Assembly (NCBI RefSeq): GCF_027942865.1
Contig: NC_134507.1
Location: 39,094,797-39,158,796 of the forward strand
DNA length: 64,000 bases
Source: Odontesthes bonariensis
Lineage: Eukaryota > Chordata > Actinopteri > Atheriniformes > Atherinopsidae
Direction of reading: 5' to 3'
Shown: in pieces, positions 1 to 15,100 of the stretch
Layout: each line of letters begins with the position of its first letter
How positions within the stretch are numbered: the first letter of the stretch is position 1
Program-made: the position numbers and the translations under genes
Notes under the pieces: generated by a model
The model's database searches: none
What the model was told of the DNA's origin: nothing
Seen by the model: only the letters and a program-made list of their open reading frames with translations

Positions 1-3000
1 AAGAACATATATTGAAGTATAATCTGACTGTTATGACACAATTATGACAGTGTATTGAAGATATTCTTTGATCTCAAGTAAAATTGACACATTTTGTTGT
101 CTCAAGAACATATCATGAAGTATAACCTGACTGTTATGATACCATTATGACAGTGTATTGAAGATATTCTTTGATCTCAAGTAAAGTGGTCGCATTTTGA
201 TTTCTCATGAACATATCATGAAGTATAACCTGACTGTTATGATACCACTATGACAGTGTATTGAAGATATTCTTTGATCTCAAGTAAAGTGGTCACATTT
301 TGTTTTCTCATGAACATATCATGAAGTATAACCTGACTGTTATGACACAATTATGACAGTGTACTGAAGATATTCTTTGATCCATAGCAAAGTGGTCACA
401 TTTTGTTGTCTCAAGAACATATATTGAAGTATAATCTGACTGTTATGACACAATTATGACTGTGTATTGAAGATGTTCTTTGATCTTAAGTAAAGTGGTC
501 ACATTTTGTTGTAGAATGAACATATCATGAAGTATAACCTGACTGTTATGACACCATTATGACAGCGTATTGAAGATATTCTTTGATCTCAAATAAAGTG
601 GTCACATTTTGTTGTCTCATGAACATATCATGAAGTATAACCTGACTGTCATGACAACATTATGACAGCGTATTGAAGATATTCTTTGATCTCAAGTAAA
701 GTGGTCACATTTTGTTGTCTCATGAACATATCATGAAGTATAATCTGACTGTTATGACACGATTATGACAGTGTATTGAAGATATTCTTTGATCTCAAGT
801 AAAGTGGTCACATTTTGATTTTTCATGAACATATCATGAAGTATAACCTGACTGTTATGACACCATTATGACAGCGTATTGAAGATATTCTTTGATCTCA
901 AGTAAAGTGGTCACATTTTGATTTTTCATGAACATATCATGAAGTATAACCTGACTGTCATGACTCCATTATGACAGCGTATTGAAGATATTCTTTGATC
1001 TTAAGTAAAGTGGACACATTTTGATTTCTCATGAACATATCATGAAGTATAACCTGACTGTCATGACACCATTATGACAGCGTATAGAGGATATTCTTTG
1101 ATCTCAAGTAAAATTGATGCATATTGTTGTCTCATGAACATATAATGAAGTTTAACCTGACTGTTATGACACCATTATGACAGTGTATTGAAGATATTCT
1201 TTGATCTCAAGTAAAGTGGTCACATTTTGATTTCTCATGAACATATCATGAAGTATAACCTGACTGTTATGACACCATTATGACAGTGTATTGAAGATAT
1301 TCTTTGATCTCAAGTAAAGTGGTCACATTTTGTTGTCTCATGAACATATCATGAAGTATAACCTGACTGTTATGACACCATTATGACAGTGTATTGAAAA
1401 TATTCTTTGATCTCAAGTAAAGTGGTCACCTTTTCATTTCTCATGAACATATCATGAAGTATAACCTGACTGTTATGACACCATTATGACAGCGTATTGA
1501 AGATGTTCTTTGATCTCAAGTAAAGTGGTCACATTTTGTCTTCTCATGAACATATAATGAAGTATAACCTGACTGTTATGACAAAATTATGAAAGCGTAT
1601 TGAAGATATTCTTTGATCTCAAGTAAAGTGGTCACATTTTGTCTTCTCATGAACATATAATGAAGTATAACCTGACTGTTATGACAAAATTATGAAAGCG
1701 TATTGAAGATATTCTTTGATCTCAAGTAAAGTGGTCACATTTTGATTTCTCATGAATATATAATGAAGTATAACCTGACTGTTATGACTCCATTATGACA
1801 GCGTATTGAATATATTTTTTTATCTCAAGTAAAGTGGTCGCATTTTGATTTTTCATGAACATATCATGAAGTATAACATGACTGTTATGACACCATTATG
1901 ACAGTGTATTGAAGATATTCTTTGATCTCAAGTAAAGTGGTCACATTTTGCTGTCTCATGAATATATCACGAAGTATAACCTGACTGTTATGACACCATT
2001 ATGACAGTGTATTGAACACATTCTTTGATCTCAAGTAAAATTGACACATTTCGATTTCTCATGAACATATCATGAAGTATAACCTGACTGTTATGACACC
2101 ATTATGACAGCGTATTAAAGATATTCTTTGATCTCAAGTAAAATTGACACATTTTGTTGTCTGAAGAACATATAATGAAGTATAACCTGACTGTTATGAC
2201 ACCATTATGACAGCGTATTGAAGATATTCTTTGATCTCAAGTAAAGTGGTCACATTTTGTTGTCTCATGAACATATCATGAAGTATAACATGACTGTTAT
2301 GACACCATTATGACAGCGTATTGAAGATATTCTTTGATCTCAAGTAAAGCGGTCATATTTTCATTTCTCATGAACATATCATGAAGTATAACCTGACTGT
2401 TATGACACCATTATGACAGCGTATTAAAGATATTCTTTGATCTCAAGTAAAATTGACACATTTTGTTGTCTGAAGAACATATAATGAAGTATAACCTGAC
2501 TGTTATGACACCATTATGACAGCGTATTGAAGATATTCTTTGATCTCAAGTAAAGTGGTCACATTTTGTTGTCTCATTAACATATCATGAAGTATAACCT
2601 GACTGTTATGACACCATTATGACAGCGTATTGAAGATATTCTTTGATCTCAAGTAAAGTGTTCACATTTTGTTGTCTCATTAAGATATCATGAAGTATAA
2701 CCTGACTTTCATGGCACCATTATGACAATGTATTGAAGATATTCTTTGATCTCAAGTAAAGTGGTCACATTTTTATTTTTCATGAACATATCATGAAGTA
2801 TAACCTGACTGTTATGACACCATTATGACAGCGTATTGAAGATATTCTTTGATATCAAGTAAAGTGGTCACATTTTCATTTCTCATGAACATATCATGAA
2901 GTATAACCTGACTGTTATGACACCATTATGACAGTGTATTGAAGATATTCTTTGATCTCAAGTAAAGTGTTCACATTTTGTTGTCTCATTAACATATCAT

Positions 3001-6000
3001 GAAGTATAACCTGACTGTTATGACACCATTATGACAGCGTATTGAAGATATTCTTTGATCTCAAGTAAAGTGGTCACATTTTCATTTCTCATGAACATAT
3101 CATGAAGTATAACCTGTTAAGGCATCATTTTGACAGCGTATTGAAGATATTCTTTGATCTCAAGTGAAATTGACACATTTTGTTGTCTTAAGAACATATA
3201 ATGAAGTATAGCCTGACTGTTATGACACCATTATGACAGCGTATTTAAGATATTCTTTGATCTCAAGCAAAGTGGTCACATTTTGTTGTCTCAAGAACAT
3301 ATCATGAAGTATAACCTGACTGTTATGAAACCATTATGACAGCGTATTGAAGATATTCTTTGATCTCAAGCAAAGTGGTCACATTTTGTTGTCTCAAGAA
3401 CATATCATGAAGTATAACCTGACTGTTATGACACCATTATGACAGCGTATTGAAGATATTCTTTGATCTCAAGTAAAGTGGTCACATTTTTTTTTCTCAT
3501 GAACATATCATGAAGTATAACCTGACTGTCATGACACCATTATGACAGCGTATTGAAGATATTCTTTGATCTCAAGTAAAATTGACAAATTTTGTTGTCT
3601 CAAGACATATAATGAAGTATAACCTGATTGTTATGACACCATTTGTACAGCGTATTGAAGATATTCTTTGATCTCAAGTAAAGTGTTCACATTTTGTTGT
3701 CTCATGAACATATCATGAAGTATAACCTGACTGTCATGACACCATTATGACAGCGTATTGAAGATATTCTTTGATCTTAAGTAAAGTGGTCACATTTTGT
3801 TGTAGAATGAACATATCATGAAGTTTAACCTGACTGTTATGACACCATTATGACAGCGTATTGAAGATATTCTTTGATCTCAAGTGCAGTGGTCAAATTT
3901 TGTTGTCTCATGAACATATCATGAAGTATAACCTGACTGTTATGACTCCATTATGACAGCGTATTGAAGATATTCTTTGATCTCAAGCAAAGTGGTCACA
4001 TTTTGTTGTCTCAAGAACATATATTGAAGTATAACCTGACTGTTATGACACAATTATGACAGTGTACTGAAGATATTCTTTGATCCATAGCAAAGTGGTC
4101 ACATTTTGTTGTCTCAAGAACATATATTGAAGTATAATCTGACTGTTATGACACCATTATGACAGCGTATTGAAGATATTCTTTGATCTCAAGTAAAGTG
4201 GTCACATTTTGTTGTCTCATGAACATATCATGAAGTATAACCTGACTGTTATGACACCATTATGACAGCGTATTGAAGATATTCTTTGATCTCAAGTAAA
4301 GTGGTCACATTTTGTTGTGTAATGAACATATCATGAAGTATAACCTGACTGTTATGATACCATTATAACATCGTATTGAAGATATTCTTTGATCTCAAGT
4401 AAAGTGGTCACATTTTCATTTCTCATGAACATATCATGAAGTATAACCTGACTGTCATGACACCATTATGACAGCGTATTGAAGATATTCTTTGATCTCA
4501 AGTAAAATTGACACATTTTGTTGTCTCATGAACATATTATGAAGTATAACCTGACTGTTATGACACCATTATGACAGCGTATTGAAGATATTCTTTGATC
4601 TCAAGTAAAGTGATCACATTTTGTTGTCTCATGAACATATCATGAAGTATAACCTGACTTTTATGACACCATTATGACAGCGTATTGAAGATATTCTTTG
4701 ATCTCAATTAAAGTGGTCACATTTTCATTTCTCATGAACATATCATGAAGTATGACCTGACTGTTATGACACCATTATGACAGCGTATTGAAGATATTCT
4801 TTGATCTCAAGTAAAGTGGTCACATTTTGTTGTCACATGAACATATCATGAAGTATAACCTGACTCTCATGACACCATTATGACAGCGTATTGAAGATAT
4901 TCTTTGATCCCAAGTAAAATTGACACATTTTGTTGTCTCGAGAACATATAATGAAGTATAACCTGACTGTTATGACACCATTATGACAGCGTATTGAAGA
5001 TATTCTTTAATCTCAAGTAAAATTGACACATTTTGTTGTCTCAAGAACATATAATGAAATATAACCTGACTGTTATGACACCATTATGACAGCGTATTGA
5101 AGATATTCTTTGATCTAAAGTAAAGTGTTCACATTTTGTTGTCTCATGAACATATTATGAAGTATAACCTGACTGTTATGACACCATTATGACAGCGTAT
5201 TGAAGATATTCTTTGATCTCAAGTAAAGTGGTCACATTTTGTTGTGTAATGAACATATCATGAAGTATAACCTGACTGTTATGATACCATTATAACATCG
5301 TATTGAAGATATTCTTTGATCTCAAGTAAAATTGACACATTTTGTTGTCTCATGAACATATCATGAAGTATAACCTGACTGTTATGACACCATTATGACA
5401 GCGTATTGAAGATATTCTTTGATCTCAAGCAAAGTGGTCACATTTTGTTGTCTCATGAACATATCATGAAGTATAACCTGACTGTTATGACACCATTATG
5501 ACAGCGTATTGAAGATATTCTTTGATCTCAAGCAAAGTGGTCACATTTTGTTGTCTCAAGAACATATATTGAAGTATAATCTGACTGTTATGACACGATT
5601 ATGACAGTGTATTGAAGATATTCTTTGATATCAAGTAAAATTGACACATTTTGTTGTCTAAAGAACATATCATGAAGTATAACCTGATTGTTATGACACC
5701 ATTATGACAGCGTATTGAAGATATTCTTTGATCTCAAGTAAAGTGGTCACATTTTCATTTCTCATGAACATATCATGAAGTACAACCTGACTGTTATGAC
5801 ACCATTATGACAGTGTATTGAAGATATTCTTTGATCTCAAGTAAAGTGGTCACATTTTTTTTTCTCATGAACATATCATGAAGTATAACCTGACTGTTAT
5901 GACTCCATTATGACAGCGTATTGAAGATATTCTTTGATCTCAAGTAAAATTGACAAATTTTGTTGTCTCAAGACATATAATGAAGTATAACCTGATTGTT

Positions 6001-6879
6001 ATGACACCATTATGACAGTGTATTGAAGATATTCTTTGATCTCAAGTAAAGTGTTCACATTTTGTTGTAGAATGAACATATCATGAAGTATAACCTGACT
6101 GTTATGACACCATTATGACAGCGTATTGAAGATATTCTTTGATCTCAAATAAAGTGGTCACATTTTGTTTTCTCATGAATATATAATGAAGTATAACCTG
6201 ACTGTTATGACACCATTATGACAGTGTATTGAAGATATTCTTTGATCTCAAGTAAAGTGGTCAAATTTTCATTTCTCATGAACATATCATGTAGTATAAT
6301 CTGACTGTTATGACACCATTATGACAGCGTATTGAAGATATTCTTTGATCTCAAGTAAAATTGACACTTTTTTTTTGTCTCATGAACATATCATGAAGTG
6401 TAACCTGACTGTTATGACACCATTATGACAGCGTATTGAAGATATTCTTTGATCTCAAGTAAAGTGGTCATATTTTGTTGTAGAATGAACATATCATGAA
6501 GTATAACCTGACTGTTATGACACCATTATGACAGTGTATTGAAGATATTCTTTGATCTCAAGTAAAGTGGTCAAATTTTCATTTCTCATGAACATATCAT
6601 GAAGTATAACCTGACTGTTATGACACCATTATGACAGTGTATTGAAGATATTCTTTGATCTCAAGTAAAGTGGTCATATTTTGTTGTAGAATGAACATAT
6701 CATGAAGTATAAACTGACTGTTATGACACCATTATGACAGCGTATTGAAGATATTCTTTGATCTCAATTAAAGTGTTCACAATTTGTTTTCTCATGAACA
6801 TATCATGAAGTATAACCTGACTGTTATGACACCATTATGACAGCGTATTGAAGATATTCTTTGATCTCAAGTAAAATTG

Positions 6880-9800
6880 ACACATTTTGTTGTATTATGA
6901 AGTATAACCTGACTGTTATGACACCATTATGACAGCGTATTGAAGATATTCTTTGATCTCAAATAAAATTGACACTTTTTTTTTGTCTCATGAACATATC
7001 ATGAAGTATAACCTGATTGTTATGACACCATTATGACAGTGTATTGAAGATATTCTTTGATCTCAAGTAAAGTGGTCAAATTTTCATTTCTCATGAACAT
7101 ATCATGAAGTATAATCTGACTGTTATGACACCATTATGACAGTGTATTGAAGATATTCTTTGATCTCAAGTAAAGTGGTCATATTTTGTTGTAGAATGAA
7201 CATATCATGAAGTATAACCTGACTGTTATGACACCATTATGACAGCGTATTGAAGATATTCTTTGATCTCAATTAAAGTGGTCACATTTTGTTTTCTCAT
7301 GAACATATCATGAAGTATAACCTGACTGTTATGACACCATTATGACAGCGTATTGAAGATATTCTTTGATCTCAATTAAAGTGGTCACATTTTGTTGTCT
7401 CATGAACATATCATGAAGTATAACCTGACTGTTATGACACCATCATGACAGCGTATTGAAGATATTCTTTGATCTCAAGTAAAGTGGTCACATTTTGTTG
7501 TCACATGAACATATCATGAAGTATAACCAGACTGTCAAGACCCCATTATGACAGCGTATTGAAGATATTCTTTGATCTCAAGTAAAGTGGTCAATTTTTG
7601 TTGTCACATGAACATATCATGAAGTATAACATGACTGTTATGACACCATTATGACAGCGTATTGAAGATATTCTTTGATATCAAGTAGAGTGGTCACATT
7701 TTGATTTCTCATGAACATATCATGAAGTATAACCTGACTGTTATAACACCATTATGACAGCGTATTGAAGAAATTCTTTGATCTCAAGTAAAATTGACAC
7801 ATTTTGTTGTATTATGAAGTATAACCTTACTGTTATGACACCATTATGACAGCGTATTGAAGATAATCTTTGATCTCAAGTAAAGTGGTCACATTTTGTT
7901 GTGTCATGAACATATCATGAAGTATAACCTGACTGTTATGACACAATTATGACAGCGTATTGAAGATATTCTTTGATCTCAAGTAAAATTGACACATTTT
8001 GTCGTCTCATGAACATATCATGAAGTATAACCTGACTGTTATGACACCATTATGACAGCGTATTGAAGATATTCTTTGATCTCAAGTAAAGTGGTCACAT
8101 TTTCATTTCTCATGAACATATCATGAAGTATAACCAGACTGTCATGACACCATTATGACAGCGTATTGAAGATATTCTTTGATCTCAAGTAAAATTGACA
8201 CATTTTGTTGTCTCATGAACATATTATGAAGTATAACCTGACTGTTATGACACCATTATGACAGTGTATTGAAGATATTCTTTGATCTCAAGTAAAGTGA
8301 TCACATTTTGTTGTCTCATGAACATATCATGAAGTATAACCTGACTTTTATGACACCATTATGACAGCGTATTGAAGATATTCTTTGATCTCAATTAAAG
8401 TGGTCACATTTTCATTTCTCATGAACATATCATGAAGTATGACCTGACTGTTATGACACCATTATGACAGCGTATTGAAGATATTCTTTGATCTCAAGTA
8501 AAGTGGTCACATTTTGTTGTCACATGAACATATCATGAAGTATAACCTGACTCTCATGACACCATTATGACAGCGTATTGAAGATATTCTTTGATCTCAA
8601 GTAAAGTGGTCACATTTTGTTGTATCATGAACATATCATGAAGTATAACCTGACTCTCATGACACCATTATGACAGCGTATTGAAGATATTCTTTGATCT
8701 CAAGTAAAGTGGTCACATTTTGTTGTCACATGAACATATCATGAAGTATAACCTGACTCTCATGACACCATTATGACAGCGTATTGAAGATATTCTTTGA
8801 TCTCAAGTATAGTGGTCACATTTTGTTGTGTCATGAACATATCATGAAGTATAACCTGACTGTTATGACACCATTATGACAGCGTATTGAAGATATTCTT
8901 TGATCTCAAGTGAAGTGGTCACATTTTGTTGTCTCATGAACATATCATGAAGTATAACCTGACTGGTATGACACCATTATGACAGCGTATTGAAGATATT
9001 CTTTGATCTCAAGTAAAGTGGTCACATTTTGATTTCTCATGAACATATCATGAAGTATAACCTGACTGTTATGACACCATTATGACAGTGTATTGAAGAT
9101 ATTCTTTGATCTCAAGTAAAGTGGTCACATTTTCATTTCTCATGAACATATCATGAAGTATAACCTGACTGTTATGACACCATTATGACAGCGTATTGAA
9201 GATATTCTTTGATCTCAAGTAAAGTGGTCACATTTTGATTTCTCATGAACATATCATGAAGTATAACCTGACTGTTATGACACCATTATGACAGTGTATT
9301 GAAGATATTCTTTGATCTCAAGTAAAGTGGTCACATTTTCATTTCTCATGAACATATCATGAAGTATAACCTGACTGTCACGACACCATTATGACAGTGT
9401 ATTGAAGATATTCTTTGATCTTAAGTAAAGTGGTCACATTTTGTTGTCTCATGAACATATCATGAAGTATAACCTGACTGTCATTACACCATTATGACAG
9501 TGTATTGAAGATATTCTTTGAACTCAAGTAAAGTGTTCACATTTTGTTGTGTCATGAACATATCATGAAGTATAACCTGACTGTTATGACACCATTATGA
9601 CAGCGTATTGAAGATATTCTTTGATCTCAATCAAAATTGACACATTTTGTTGTCTCATGAACATATTATGAAGTATAACCTGACTGTTATGACACCATTA
9701 TGACAGCGTATTGAAGATATTCTTTGATCTCAATTAAAGTGGTCACATTTTGTTGTCTCATGAACATATCATGAAGTATAACCTGACTGTTATAACACCA

Positions 9801-11180
9801 TTATGACAGCGTATTGAAAATATTCTTTGATCTCAAGTAAAATTGACACATTTTGTTGTATTATGAAGTATAACTTTACTGTTATGACACCATTATGACA
9901 GCGTATTGAAGATATTCTTTGATCTCAAGTAAAGTGGTCACATTTTGTTGTCACATGAACATATCATGAAGTATAACCTGACTCTCATGACACCATTATG
10001 ACAGCGTATTGAAGATATTCTTTGATCTCAAGTAAAGTGGTCACATTTTGTTGTCACATGAACATATCATGAAGTATAACCTGACTGTTATGACACCATT
10101 ATGACAGCGTATTGAAGATATTCTTTGATCTCAAGTAAAATTGACACATTTTGTTGTCACATGAACATATCATGAAGTATGACCTGACTGTTATGACACC
10201 ATTATGACAGCGTATTGAAAAAATTCTTTGATCTCAAGTAAAATTGACACATTTTGTTGTCTCATGAACATATCATGAAGTATGACCTGACTGTTATGAC
10301 ACCATTATGACAGCGTATTGAAGATATTCTATGATCTCAAGTAAAGTGGTCACATTTTGATTTCTCATGAACATATCATGAAGTATAACCTGACTGTCAT
10401 GACCCCATTGTGACAGCGTATTGAAGATATTTTTTGATCTCAAGTAAAATTGACACATTTTGTTGTCTCATGAACATATTATGAAGTATAACCTGACTGT
10501 TATGATACCATTATGACAGCGTATTGAAGAAATTCTTTGATATCAAGTAAAATTGACACATTTTGTTGTATTATGAAGTATAACCTTACTGTTATGACAC
10601 CATTATGACAGCGTATTGAAGATATTCTTTGATCTCAAGTAAAGTGGTCACATTTTCATTTTTAATGAACATATCATGAAGTATAACCTGACTGTTATGA
10701 CACCATTATGACAGCGTATTGAAGATATTCTTTGATCTCAAGTAAAATTGACACATTTTGTTGTCTCATGAACATATCATGAAGCATAACCAGACTGTCA
10801 TGACACCATTATGACAGCGTATTGAAGATATTTTTTGATCTCAAGTAAAATTGACACATTTTGTTGTATTATGAAGTATAACCTTACTGTTATGACACCA
10901 TTATGACAGCGTATTGAAGATATTCTTTGATCTCAAGTAAAATTGACACATTTTGTTGTATTATGAAGTATAACCTTACTGTTATGACACCATTATGACA
11001 GCGTATTGAAGATATTCTTTGATCTCAAGTAAAGTGGTCACATTTTCATTTTTAATGAACATATCATGAAGTATAACCTGACTGTTATGACACCATTATG
11101 ACAGCGTATTGAAGATATTCTTTGATCTCAAGTAAAATTGACACATTTTGTTGTATTATGAAGTATAACCTTACTGTTAT
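6880..11180. repeat. Satellite subfamily with 91-bp units (12-bp deletion)
   Basis: Seven units read TTGTTGTATTATGAAG where the normal unit has about 12 extra bases (CTCATGAACATA) between TTGT and TTATGAAG. They lie near 6890, 7810, 9855, 10565, 10865, 10955 and 11150. All belong to the ATTGACAC-type subfamily, and four are closely spaced at 10.5-11.2 kb. I saw none elsewhere in the array, so this variant has spread only locally. Confidence 0.85.
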
Positions 11181-12160
11181 GACACCATTATGACAGCGTA
11201 TTGAAGATATTCTTTGATCTCAAGTAAAGTGGTCACATTTTCATTTTTAATGAACATATCATGAAGTATAACCTGACTGTTATGACACCATTATGACAGC
11301 GTATTGAAGATATTCTTTGATCTCAAGTAAAATTGACACATTTTGTTGTCTCATGAACATATCATGAAGTATAACCTGACTGTTATGACACCATTATGAC
11401 AGCGTATTGAAGATATTCTTTGATCTCAAGTAAAGTTGTCACATTTTGTTGTCTCATGAACATATCATGAAGTATAACCTGACTGTTATGACACCATTAT
11501 GACAGTGTATTGAAGATATTCTTTGATCTCAAGTAAAGTGGTCGCATTTTGTTGTCACATGAACATATAATGAAGTATTACCTGACTGTTATGACACCAT
11601 TATGACAGTGTATTGAAGATATTCTTTGATCTCAAGTAAAGTGGTCACATTTTGTTGTCTCATGAACATATCATGAAGTATAACCTGACTGTTATGACAC
11701 CATTATGACAGCCTATTGAAGATATTCTTTGATCTCAAGTAATATTGACACTTTTTGTAGTCTCATGAACATATCATGAAGTATAACCTGACTGTCATGA
11801 CATCATTATGACAGCGTATTGAAGATATTCTTTGAGCTCTAGTAAAATTGACACTTTTTTTTGTCTCATGAACATATCATGAAGTATAACCTGACTGTTA
11901 TGACATCATTATGACAGCGTATTGAAGATATTCTTTGATCTCAAGTAAAATTGACACTTTTTGTAGTCTCATGAACATATCATGAAGTATAACCTGACTG
12001 TCATGACATCATTATGACAGCGTATTGAAGATATTCTTTGAGCTCAAGTAAAGTGGTCACATTTTGTTGTCTCATGAACATATAATGAAGTATAACCTGA
12101 CTTTTATGACTCCATTATGACAGCGTATTGAAGATATTCTTTGATCTCAAGTAAAATTGA

Positions 12161-15100
12161 CACTTTTTGTAGTCTCATGAACATATCATGAAGTATAACC
12201 TGACTGTCATGACATCATTATGACAGCGTATTGAAGATATTCTTTGATCTCAAGTAAAGTGGTCACATTTTCATTTCTCATGAACATATCATGAAGTATA
12301 ACCTGACTGTTATGACACCATTATGACAGTGTATTGAAGATATTCTTTGATCTCAAGTAAAGTGGTCACATTTTCATTTCTCATGAACATATCATGAAGT
12401 ATAACCTGACTGTTATGACTCCATTATGACAGCGTATTGAAGATATTCTTTGATCTCAAGTAAAGTGGTCACATTTTGTTGTCTCATGAACATATCATGA
12501 AGTATAACCTGACTGTCATAACACCATTATGACAGCGTATTGAAGATATTCTTTGATCTCAAGTAAAATTGACACATTTTGTCGTCTCATGAACATATCA
12601 TGAAGTATGACCTGACTGTTATGACACCATTATGACAGCGTATTGAAGATATTCTTTGATCTCAAGTAAAGTGGTCACATTTTGATTTCTCATGAACATA
12701 TCATGAAGTATAACATGACTGTTATGACACCATTATGACAGCGTATTGAAGATATTCTTTGATCTCAAGTAAAATTGACACATTTTGTCGTCTCATGAAC
12801 ATATCATGAAGTATAACCTGACTGTTATGACACCATTATGACAGCGTATTGAAGATATTCTTTGATCTCAAGTAAAGTGGTCACATTTTGATTTCTCATG
12901 AACATATCATGAAGTATAACCTGACTGTTATGACACCATCATGACAGCGTATTGAAGATATTCTTTGATCTCAAGTAAAGTGGTCACATTTTGTTGTCTC
13001 ATGAACATATCATGAAGTATAACCTTACTGTTAAGACACCATTATGACAGCGTATTGAAGATATTCTTTGATCTCAAGTAAAGTGGTCACATTTTGTTAT
13101 CTCATGAACATATCATGAAGTATAACCTGACTGTTATGACACCATTATGACAGCGTATTGAAGATATTCTTTGATCTCAAGTAAAGTGGTCACATTTTGT
13201 TGTCTCATGAACATATCATGAAGTATGACCTGACTGTTATGACACCATTATGACAGCATATTGAAGATATTCTATGATCTCAAGTAAAGTGGTCACATTT
13301 TGTTGTCTCATGAACATATCATGAAGTATGACCTGACTGTTATGACACCATTATGACAGCGTATTGAAGATATTCTATGATCTCAAGTAAAGTGGTCACA
13401 TTTTCATTTCTCATGAACATATCATGAAGTATAACCTGACTGTCATGACCCCATTATGACAGCGTATTGAAGATATTCTTTGATCTCAAGTAAAATTGAC
13501 ACATTTTGTTGTCTCATGAACATATTATGAAGTATAACCTGACTGTTATGACACCATTATGACAGTGTATTGAAGATATTCTTTGATCTCAAGTAAAATT
13601 GACACATTTTGTCGTCTCATGAACATATCATGAAGTATAACCTGACTGTTATGACACCATTATGACAGCGTATTGAAGATATTCTTTGATCTCAAGTAAA
13701 ATTGACACATTTTGTTGTCTCATGAACATATCATGAAGTATAACCAGACTGTCATGACACCATTATGACAGTGTATTGAAGATATTCTTTGATCTCAAGT
13801 AAAGTGGTCACATTTTGTTGTCTCATGAACATATCATGAAGTATTACCTGACTGTTATGACTCCATTATGACAGCGTATTGAAGATATTCTTTGATCTCA
13901 AGTAATATTGACACTTTTTGTAGTCTCATGAACATATCATGAAGTATAACCTGACTGTCATGACATCATTATGACAGCGTATTGAAGATATTCTTTGATC
14001 TCAAGTAAAATTGACACTTTTTTTTGTCTCATGAACATATCATGAAGTATAACCTGACTGTTATGACATCATTATGACAGCGTATTGAAGATATTCTTTG
14101 ATCTCAAGTAAAATTGACACATTTTGTTGTCTCATGAACATATCATGAAGTATAACCAGACTGTCATGACACCATTATGACAGTGTATTGAAGATATTCT
14201 TTGATCTCAAGTAAAGTGGTCACATTTTGTTGTCTCATGAACATATCATGAAGTATTACCTGACTGTTATGACTCCATTATGACAGCGTATTGAAGATAT
14301 TCTTTGATCTCAAGTAAAGTGGTCACATTTTTATTTTTCATGAACATATCATGAAGTATAACCTGACTGTTATGACACCATTATGACAGCGTATTGAAGA
14401 TATTCTTTGATCTCAAGTAAAGTGGTCACATTTTGTTGTCTCATGAACATATCATGAAGTATAACTCTACTGTTATGACACCATTATGACAGCGTATTGA
14501 AGATATTCTTTGATCTCAAGTAAAGTGGTCACATTTTGTTGTCTCATGAACATATCATGAAGTATAACCTGACTGTTATGACACCATTATGACAGCGTAT
14601 TGAAGATATTCTTTGATCTCAAGTAAAGTGGTCACATTTTGTTGTCTCATGAACATATCATGAAGTATAACCTGACTGTCATGACATCATTATGACAGCG
14701 TATTGAAGATATTCTTTGATCTCAAGTAAAATTGACACATTTTGTTGTCTCATGAACATATCATGAAGTATAACCAGACTGTCATGACACCATTATGACA
14801 GTGTATTGAAGATATTCTTTGATCTCAAGTAAAGTGGTCACATTTTGTTGTCTCATGAACATATCATGAAGTATTACCTGACTGTTATGACTCCATTATG
14901 ACAGCGTATTGAAGATATTCTATGATCTCAAGTAAAGTGGTCACATTTTCATTTCTCATGAACATATCATGAAGTATAACCTGACTGTCATGACATCATT
15001 ATGACAGCGTATTGAAGATATTCTTTGATCTCAAGTAAAATTGACACTTTTTTTTGTCTCATGAACATATCATGAAGTATAACCTGACTGTTATGACATC

